Assembly: GCA_973895155.1 (NCBI GenBank)
Contig: OZ316899.1
Span: 13,516,001-13,580,000, forward strand
Direction of reading: 5' to 3'
Length of the DNA: 64,000 bases
Origin: Marsupella aquatica
Lineage: Eukaryota; Marchantiophyta
The notes under the pieces were generated by a model. It did not search any database, was not told where the DNA came from, and worked only from the letters and a program-made list of their open reading frames with translations. The position numbers and the translations under genes are program-made. Shown here in pieces: positions 56,690 to 64,000 of this stretch. The number at the start of each line of letters is the position of its first letter. Position 1 is the first letter of the stretch.

Positions 56690-58090
56690 TACTTACCTTA
56701 ATGCTCTTCTGCCCTCCATCTCCGCTCGGCTTGCCCCCTTTGAGGGGCAGTCCTTACTTTGATGGCCCGTGGCGCCACACGTGTAGCACAAACCTTCAGC
56801 CCGCCTCTGCTCCATAAGCGCCTGCTTCTTCACTTTTTGCGCCGATGAGGTTCCTTTCTTGAAGTTGTCGGCCTTCCGGTTACGCTTCACTTCTTCGTTT
56901 TGGGGGATCCAAACCACTGGCCCCCATCCCCTTAGGCTGCTTATGCTTATTCCTGACACCTTTTGCTTTCCCAGCTTCCCCCTTGGATCCCTTGCCACCC
57001 ACCTTTGCCAAGTCCGGCCGGTTATTCACCAGCATAGTGGCCTTGTCAAAGGCGTCAGAAAGCGTTTTAAACTCATGATGCTTTTCCTATAACTTTCCCT
57101 CAGCAACGGCGGGAGCTTCACTATAAAGTTGTGAAGCTGTGTATGTAGGGTCTCTTGCCTTGCCCAGATACATGCCAACTGGTTCTGGTAATAAGTGATG
57201 AACTTTTGGATATCACCCCTGAAGCTCATCTCTGTTACATATTTCTGAGCATGCCGCTCTGGGTACTTAGTGGTGACATGAGCACGGAGACCCTCAACCA
57301 GGTTTTCCCAAGTTAACGGCAAGGAGTGCTGGTAGGCCCCGTCGTAAGTTGGAGGAGTCGGTAGCTGGTTCACTTGGAACATACTCCGTCCAACTACCAT
57401 TCCCCCCTCGGGACGCGTCGCACTTTGACTATCCAGACTAAGTAAGTACTTAATCTGGGCCCCTTGTTGTGTTCCAACTGCTCATAAATGAGTCATTGGT
57501 CTTGAGTCAACGGACCCAAACCGTCGTCAGCTGCTGGGCCCTTGCGGGTTGTATAAGGACGGTCCTCCAACCGTCTTTCCTTTGCGGGCCGCCTATCCTT
57601 AGGTTCCTTTGTGGATTTTGGTGACATCCCCGTGACTTGCGGGCACCATGATCTCCCGGGGCTGAGGCATCACCCACATTGCCCTAGTTCTGCTTGGTCA
57701 AATTATCCATGATGACATCCGGCTTGACATCATCCTTTGGTTCCGCGTCCAACCCTCTCAAGGCTAGGATCAGTTCCTCTTACGGGTCCTGACCCTCTTC
57801 CTCCGATTCAACTTCTGCATCATTGTCGCATCCATCCAAGTTGGAGCCGTCATCGCCCAGCCCGTCCTCTAGAGGATTGGCCACCTCCTTCCCTTTAAGT
57901 TGACGGCACTTTGCACTTGATGTGTTTGCTGCAGCGGTTGATGGTTCAGCCGCCACGTCCTTGTCGTCCTACTTGTAACGTTTGTCTAGGGAAGTCAACC
58001 CATCCTCCTTCTGTTCTTCTTGAACTTGGGCTCTCCCCTTTGCCGGGGAGCCTGTTTGCCACTCTTTGATCAAGTGTTCTTCACCATGTC
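56690..58090 (-). pseudogene. H gag with one zinc knuckle
   Basis: Start near 58090 (MVKNT). An acidic N-terminal region (57980-57640) with several in-frame stops (TAG, TAA), a capsid-like part at 57400-57026 (KFITYYQNQLACIWAR) and a Lys/Arg-rich C-terminus with CYTCGATGHQSKDC (56998-56693). Heavily decayed. Confidence 0.75.
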
Positions 58091-58210
58091 CCTAGTGACC
58101 AAATCTGCTCGCAGTCGACCCGCCGGGCACATTGAAGCACTCAGTCCCCGCAAAATTCTGTTAAGATTTTTGGATTCCGACTTAACACAACTTCGACCCG
58201 ATGTCTATGC

Positions 58211-58250
58211 CAACAATCCTGAGCAATCCTGAGCAATCCTGAGCAATCCT
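58211..58250. repeat. 10-bp tandem repeat (GAGCAATCCT), about four copies
   Basis: CAATCCTGAG units repeated head to tail, directly beside the large inverted repeat at 58270. Confidence 0.85.
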
Positions 58251-58269
58251 AAGGGATTGGTGAGGGTCC

Positions 58270-58344
58270 CTTAGGCATGGGTGCTGGGATTGGTGAGGAC
58301 CTTGTCACCTAGCGTCCTCACCAATCCCAACACCCATGCCTAAG
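58270..58344. repeat. Long hairpin: 31-bp arms, 13-nt loop, in the H leader
   Basis: Arm 58270-58300 is the reverse complement of 58314-58344 with one G:T-type mismatch; loop 58301-58313. It lies about 180 nt upstream of the H gag start in the RNA leader, where packaging or primer structures occur in retroelements. The role is inferred. Confidence 0.85.
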
Positions 58345-59164
58345 TGCCCCTGGTGCTCGAACGCCTCCACGGATACCTTGAGCAAGCAACCTTGTGCCCC
58401 TTGCACCACCAGTGGCCCCTCCCATACCAAGCTGCACTTGCTCTCCAACACGACCGTTACTCAACGGTCCTCATTGTTTGCACAAGCAACCAAGCATCTC
58501 AGTAAGTAACCCTTCAGGATCTAGATCTCCCCAAGTCTAGCATCCTAACTCAAGCTCAACAGACATTGGTAAGTAGGTCAGTGATAGGTCCTCCCGATGC
58601 CATAAGCCGGAACCAGAACTGACGCCCATTATTTGTCCAAAACACCTCCTTCCTTGGGCGCAGCCTGGGTTCCCCCTTGTACCTATCCATCACCAACTGA
58701 CCGCCCTGACCCCAAGACATGCTCATGGCCCAAATAGCGTAGCTTGTCCTAAATCTTGTCCCAACATGTCGGGACCAAAATGGCCCCGACTCTAGCAACC
58801 AACTCCCGGTTCTTGCCCCACTCACAGTCTAGGGGCCAAGCACCCTTGGAACTCAACCTCCATGCCTACTTGGCCTTGCCTCCCCAATGCAAGCTCCCTT
58901 GAGAGACTGAACGCGGCTTGGCTGCTATTTCGGTAGGATTTGGCAAGCGAGCGAGATAACACCCCAAACCTCGAGAACCCATAGTGCCCCCAGACCTAGA
59001 TGAGCTCAAGAGGACGTAGCTCTTCTCAAGAGCTTTCCAAAGCACCCAAGAATTCCTCCAACAGACTTCCCATTGGAAAATTATCGTCGTTTTCATTTGG
59101 CATTTTCCCTTAGGATCGCATCCGCCGTGGCTCACGACTTCGGCTCGCCCTTAGCCCCCCAAGG

Positions 59165-59515
59165 GGGTATAGCAACGAAGATAAAAAACAGGTAAATAGA
59201 AAATTTGTTTCTTGTTTTTAATATGCTGTTATCAGGAAAAAATTACTGTTACCTGGAAAAATGATAATTTAAAAATGTTTCAAAAAAATATAATTTTCAA
59301 ACAAATTTAACAATGTAACATTTTTGGCTAGCTTTGGACGCTGCTATTACCAACTTTGGACGCTAGCAAAAAAAAGTTGTCGACCAAAGAAAAATAATAA
59401 TCTCCAAAAAAAAATCCAAAAAAAAATCCACTCATTTTTCTGTTACTAGTTTTTGTTTCATGTTACCAGTTTTTTTTCTATTATTGTTTGTTGTGTCCTA
59501 TTTTTTGTAAATACA
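59165..59515. mobile_element. Candidate A/T-rich MITE, 351 bp, in the H leader
   Basis: An A/T-rich block in G/C-balanced DNA, bounded by the 10-bp direct repeat CCCCCCAAGG (59155-59164 and 59516-59525). The ends (GGGTATAGCAAC... and the reverse of ...TTTGTAAATACA) are only weakly inverted, but GTTACC-like motifs recur inside. A 9-10-bp duplication would suit a Mutator-type element. Confidence 0.5.
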
Positions 59516-60028
59516 CCCCCCAAGGAGACACCACTCCCCTCATATATGCTTCTGGAGACCTGCCGCCCCCGGACCAACTTTGGTACTCAACTTTTTGGTC
59601 CACAACCAGGATCCTATCCCGCATGTCTGGGCGCGCCACCAACTAGCAACGCCCATAACTTCCTAGTTAGGCGTCCGCAAGCAGAGTGCCTTCGCCCATT
59701 GTGATCCGACCGAACTAGTGCTCATGCCTAGGCCCTCAGGTCTCATTGCCGCGCCATCGACCAAACTCGGATCGGGCCATAACTTGTGCCCCAAGCTTTC
59801 AATGCCCATGGTGTCAACTCCATTGGCTTTGGGCCCAAGAGGAGCTCTCACTCAGGCCCTAATAACTCAAAGTCCGTCCGGGGGTCCGGACGGTCAAAGT
59901 TGAGCCCGACCCCTTTCCCCTTGACCCAACCAACACTCAGCTGGTCTAAGTCCTTAGTGTGTGTCGCCAGCTTGGCGCCTTGCCTTCGCTAGTGCCACGT
60001 CTCATTGCCCACAAGTCTCCCTATGCTA

Positions 60029-60140
60029 AGTACGTCCTCCCCGAATGCCCTATCCGGGCCTGGACCATAAGGGAGCTCGGCATTGGAGTCAGCGATGCCG
60101 GAGCTAAGTTTTAAGGTAGTTGAGTTCAGTGACTATTGAC
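60029..60140 (-). repeat. H 5' LTR, ~112 bp
   Basis: Counterpart of 52606-52714, with several substitutions and a small indel near the GTCAATAG/GTGCAAG end. No standard tRNA primer site follows it (TAGCATAGGG on the minus strand). Confidence 0.72.
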
Positions 60141-60145
60141 CACAA

Positions 60146-61287
60146 CTTGGCTTGGTGTTACTAGACCTGTTGCCTCTAGCTTCACAGACTCAATGTTCAA
60201 ATGCAGTGCATCGATGAGAGCTTGCGTTTCCTCATCAAAAGTTTGTCCACTAAACAAGTTCAAAAAAGCATGTTCAAGGCTTGGCATGCTTGTATTGCTT
60301 GAACTACTAGGGGACCATGCAATAGGCACGTGAGGGATCTCCTTTCCACTCAAACATGTCTCCTTGCCATTGGTACTCAAGCTTGGGGCCATGGCATAGG
60401 CAGACAAACCAATGCTGAACAATGGGGAGGACATGATCTCCTATTCAAGGGATAAAGTGCACCATTGAATGTAACATGTTACTGAGATTTTGCTGCTGCA
60501 TTAGAAATGTGAAAGGACGACTATGGCTTGATTGAGATAGCAACAAACATAACAGTATAGAGGAGCCAAACATCGGTCGTAATGCAAACTGGGACACAAA
60601 ATAACCAACCAAAAGCTGGCAATCAATGGTTGGCACGGATGACCAAAGTTGGGGCTATCAAAGAAGTCTCAGACAATCAGAGGTGCGCATTGGCGAGGAC
60701 CCCCGCGAGGACCGATTGTGGCCAGATCATAATTGTGGAAAGAATAATGTCAAAAGCGAGATGCAAAATATCACTCTAGAAAAATAGAAGTGGAAGCTTG
60801 AGATGCTCAAAATATCACAAGCATTACAAGATATAATGCTTGCCTAAACTTGGAGCGAGATAACAACACCACATTCGTCAAAGATATATTTAGTGGACCT
60901 CAAAATGCAACATTTTCTCTTAATGGACCAAAAGTTGCACACACCCTCCCAGCAGACCTTCGGGTCCATTAAAGGTACCATTTCCTATGAGATGTTCTTC
61001 TAACACATTGTGAAGTTCTTATAACGCGAGATTGTCACTATAAAATGCAGCATGTTCTACTATTCTTTAGTGTCCAACCACGTCGCCGAATGCGGTCGAC
61101 TATGATCACAGTTCCGAGTGAATCAATGTATCCCGCAATGTATACATTGACCACAATGTATACAAACATGAACCGTAATGTCAAACAAACCATATGTTGT
61201 GCAACCGCACAATGATATAGAGCCTCACAATTAGATCATGTATACATTGACATCATTGAATGTATACAAGGACCACAATGTTGGATG
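60146..61287. other. Unassigned 1.1 kb between H and copia-2
   Basis: No transposon signature recognised. A minus-strand frame from 60434 runs for about 100 codons into the H repeat (to 60126) and reads like ordinary protein (MSSPLFSIG..., then FSGQTFDEETQALIDALHL), but I cannot identify it. It could be host sequence or G LTR upstream sequence. 60780-61280 is A/T-rich with a small inverted repeat at about 60820-60845. Confidence 0.4.
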
Positions 61288-61438
61288 TGTTGTGAGGTAT
61301 AGAACAACTAATTCATCATTCATCATTCCACCATTACATATAGCTCCTTAGGTGACTAGGTAGTTAGGCGGTTGGGCTTAGCCTAACTGTAGTAGGGGTT
61401 TAACCCTAGGTAGGTAGGTTTAGACACGGGTTATAACA
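61288..61438 (-). repeat. Copia-2 3' LTR, 151 bp
   Basis: On the minus strand it starts TGTTATAACCC and ends CCTCACAACA, alignable along its length with 19524-19675. Confidence 0.85.
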
Positions 61439-62869
61439 CTCCCCGTTGGGTGTAACATAACCCGGGGTAATGTTGCAACCATCTAAAAACCTACACAAAA
61501 GTATAATGGATCCTAGTCATTTAAAGTTTGTATTTGGGGAGGGAAATGTAACCTCATTAAAACCCCCTCTCCTTTCTTGTAGGGGGAAAGAGTGTTACCA
61601 TTTCCTCCCAGCTATAGTGTAATGTAAAGTTAGTGTAATCTGTAGAAAATAATTGTTTGAAAAGCTTATCATTTTGACTATGTGTGTATGTCGTCAGTTT
61701 TGCTTCTTGCTTTTACTTAGTGTTTCACAAATTTTTTTGTAAGGCCTAAGTCGGTGCCGCAATGCGCATGAGTCCATAGTAGTGTAGACTTAGGGCAGTG
61801 GGACTATGCTTAAGTCAATTCCTCTGCTCCAAAGTCGATGTTTGATGGGTGCGCGATGTCCGGTGTGCGTTGCTACCGTGTTCTTGATTCTCTGGTGTAT
61901 GGTCGCGATGGTATCGTTTCTGGGGGGGAGGGGGGAAATGTGATCTCGAGCTTGTAGTCTAGGTCATTTATGGCTGTAATGAGAGGATTTCTGATCTGAG
62001 TCGACGGTGGGTGTTAATCCGTGCGTGGAAGATAATGTCGAGAGGCCATGGTCTCGACTCTCCTTTGAAGAAGTGATGTTGGGCCTAGGCATGTTCGTCA
62101 CAAGGTTGATGATTTTTGGTGGGAGGTGTTTGTACCTGCATTGTTGGTGGTCGTTCTTGCTAAGGTTGGGGGATTCTTCTCTGGTCAATTCTCTTCTGCG
62201 CGATTGGAGTGTTGGGAAGCGGATGTGGCGAACTGTAGCTAGTGAGATTTGTTCCCAGCTGCTTTACAGATGAGGTTTTGCATTGCTCCCCCTGACATTG
62301 TCTTTTATTTTCATGGCTCTCTTATAGTCATTCTTTCCGTCGTGTTGACGCAACTGCCGTTTCTTTCAAATGTCAAGAATTTTGCTCTAGAATGTTGCTA
62401 TACCGGTAGATGCGCGTTTTCTTATAGTCGTGTGTTGCTAGCTTCCCAAAAAGGTCCTCCTCTTCTTGTGCATGGTGGGTACTATGTACTGTCTTGGAAT
62501 GAGTGATTGAGTGCTCCCCCTAATGTTGTCAGTTCTTTGAATTAGTCTGGCTTTGGTGTCTGTCTTCTCAAATGAGTCAGTAGCATCAATCCGTAAAGTA
62601 GATGGTGGTGAGCTGGATCGTATTTCTCCCTCTATTATCAAAGGTAAAATTTTGTAAAGAATGCTATTCTTGAAGTTTGAATGGCTGTTTGTTTGAGGGT
62701 TCAGATCTCTCCCTGATTGCCATAAGCATGTCTGCTGTGATCTTTGTTCAAGATCTGTTCGAGTTGAGCTGGTCCAAGCTTCACGGTGTAGCCTACAGAT
62801 CGGGTCTCCCCCTGAGCAAAACGAGCGCTTCCACTGTAAGTATAATTGTATTTAATTTTGTAGTTCAGT
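61439..62869. other. Copia-2 3' untranslated region
   Basis: No gene supported. Contains an uninterrupted G-rich run (about 61921-61935) and T-rich stretches. Unusually long for the 3' UTR of a copia element with such short LTRs. Confidence 0.5.
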
Positions 62870-64000
62870 TAAGGTCCATAGACCTACTGAAATTGCATGT
62901 TGTTTATGCAATGTAGGAGGTAGGGATTTTGTAAACATATCAGCAATGTTCTGTGAGCTTTGTATCCATTTAACTTGAATACTACTTCCTTGCTATTCAT
63001 GCGTGAAAAAGAACTTAGGAGCGATGTGTTTGGTTCTGTCTCCCTTGATAAAGCCTACTTGAATTTGTTCAACGCATGCTCAGTTATCTTCATGAATTTC
63101 CGTCGGTGTTGATAGTGTAGGTATGTCTGTAGTCTCATGAATGTGATTGATAACGTTGCGTAGCCAGATACACTCCCTACTTGATTCGTAGAGAGCTATT
63201 ATCTCTGAGTGGTTGGACAATGTAGTAGTTAATGTCTGCTTGCAACTTCACCATGAAATTGTTGTCTCGCCCATCAAGAAAACGTATCCAATCTGAGACT
63301 TAGCGTCCTCAGGGTCTGAAAGATAACCTGCATCAGCATACCCAGTGAGTAAGTATTTAGCATCTGATGGGTAAAATAGTCCCAGATCCATGGTACCTGC
63401 TAGGTAGCGGAAAATGCGCTTTATGCCATTCCAATGCCGAATAGTCGGCTTGGCACTGTGGCATGCCAGTAGATTTACGGCAAAGGCTATGTCAGGCCTT
63501 GTCTGGTTCAAAAGGAACATCAAGACACCTATAGCAGATAGGTATGGTTTTTCTGGGCCAAGTAGTGGCTCCATCTTGCTTCTCTTTTGGAAGAGATCCT
63601 TTTCTTTATCAAGTGAGCAAATGTCCATGGGAGATCTGACTGCAGTGGTTTTGTCCATGTTAAATTGCCTTAGAATCTTTTTGATGTACGTGGACTGATG
63701 CAGTAAAATGCCATTGTGCAGGTACTCAAATTGCAGGCCTAGGTAGAAAGAAGTCTGGCCTAGGTCGCGCATCTCGAAGGCCTTTGTCAATAGTGTAATA
63801 GTTTCAGTCAGAATCTTTTTAGTTCCGAACAGGTTCAGATCGTCCACATAGATGGCTACTATAATAAATTCCTTGTTTTTCCGCTTCAGGAATAAGCAGG
63901 GTGCTATGTCTGCATTCTTAAATCCCATAGCCTGCATCTCGGCCTTAAATCGTTTGTACCATGTCAGGCCACTTTGCTTAAGGCCATACAATGATCTTAA
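62870..64000 (-). pseudogene. Copia-2 reverse transcriptase (C-terminal part) and RNase H
   Basis: 63991-63248 is open, with YGLKQSGLTWY, the catalytic YVDDLNLFGT, FEMRDLGQTSFYLGLQF, RPDIAFAVNLL, and RNase H beginning YADAGYLSDPEDAKSQIGYVF. After a stop at about 63248 the RNase H continues in decayed form (EIIALYESSRECIWLRNVI, then IEDN- and HIAPKFFF-like blocks) to about 62870. The order and motifs are typical of plant copia pol. Confidence 0.88.

Larger units (their letters stand above)
52606..60140 (-). mobile_element. Element H: chromovirus-type Ty3/gypsy with ~110-bp terminal repeats
   Basis: Minus strand, 7,535 bp, flanked by CACAA at 52601-52605 and 60141-60145. Terminal repeats at 52606-52714 and 60029-60140 begin AGTACGTCCTCCCC on the plus strand. 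Order from the right: repeat, about 1.9-kb leader with a large hairpin and a MITE-like insert, gag (from about 58090), protease, RT, RNase H, integrase and chromodomain, then a short 3' UTR and a purine tract (AAGGGGGG on the minus strand) next to the left repeat. The termini are not the usual TG...CA. Confidence 0.8.
61288..64000 (-). mobile_element. Copia-2: 3' part of a Ty1/copia element, runs off the window
   Basis: Minus strand: RT/RNase H (64000 to about 62870), about 1.4 kb of non-coding sequence, a short purine tract (ACGGGGAG) and the 3' LTR (61438-61288). The left flank GGATG (61283-61287) is the expected target duplication. Its LTR is closely similar to the copia-1 LTR. Confidence 0.85.

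Noticed and set aside
1-64000. CRISPR arrays, tRNA or rRNA genes, bacterial operons
   Set aside because: No spaced direct-repeat array, cloverleaf or rRNA-like segment was recognised; all gene content is eukaryotic transposon type.

Overview
This window is plant (streptophyte) nuclear DNA made almost entirely of transposable elements nested inside one another. The plant signals are Ty3/gypsy and Ty1/copia elements with tRNA-type primer sites (TGGCGCC..., TTATCAGCACG...), a CACTA (En/Spm) DNA transposon with a TNP2-type transposase, an L1-like LINE, and C-to-T nonsense changes of the kind left by cytosine methylation. I cannot name the species. I see no intact host gene, tRNA, rRNA or CRISPR.

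Layers, innermost first (my names). X is a Ty3/gypsy element (3385-16492) with 4.0-kb LTRs that each carry a long ORF (ORF2). It sits in Y copy 1 (1-3384 and 16493-17055), a solo-LTR-like unit that carries ORF1. Y1 sits in a minus-strand Ty1/copia element, copia-1 (17056-19675). Copia-1 sits in a minus-strand Ty3/gypsy element, G (internal part 19676-25235). G's 5' LTR (25236-27057, continued at 51218 to about 52600) carries a third ORF of the same kind, ORF3. That ORF is split by a 24.16-kb CACTA element (27058-51217; termini CACTAGTACATTTT; target duplication GTC). Inside the CACTA are a decayed TNP2 gene (minus), Y copy 2 (inverted, 34361-39050), a 5'-truncated LINE (39050-42114), a TNPA-like gene (plus) and Y copy 3 (43225-48232; target duplication CTTCG; itself carrying a 343-bp MITE). 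To the right lie H, a minus-strand chromovirus with about 110-bp terminal repeats (52606-60140; target duplication CACAA), about 1.1 kb of unassigned DNA, and the 3' part of a second minus-strand copia element, copia-2 (61288 to the window end).

The main biological point is that three retrotransposon families here (X, Y, G) appear to carry a protein-coding gene inside very large LTRs. The three proteins share a layout: a globular domain with an LPW...LT...FGLP-type signature resembling plant mobile-domain or Athila ORF1 proteins, then Pro/acidic linkers and, in each, a coiled-coil region. In X the TATA box lies upstream of ORF2, so the R/U5 part of the LTR would be coding. X and Y also share a TTCCGGCGGCGGAA palindrome near the LTR 3' end.

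The second point is structural. X has undergone a 9,102-bp tandem duplication whose breakpoint joins the X reverse-transcriptase region to Y ORF1 at a GGAC microhomology. Collapse of one unit to a solo LTR then left LTR - partial gag-pol - Y fragment - LTR. This produced an open chimeric frame (7625-11782). Y2 and Y3 preserve the empty insertion site of X and confirm the 5-bp target duplication AGAAG.

Essentially every coding region has nonsense codons or frameshifts, so nothing in the window looks autonomous today.
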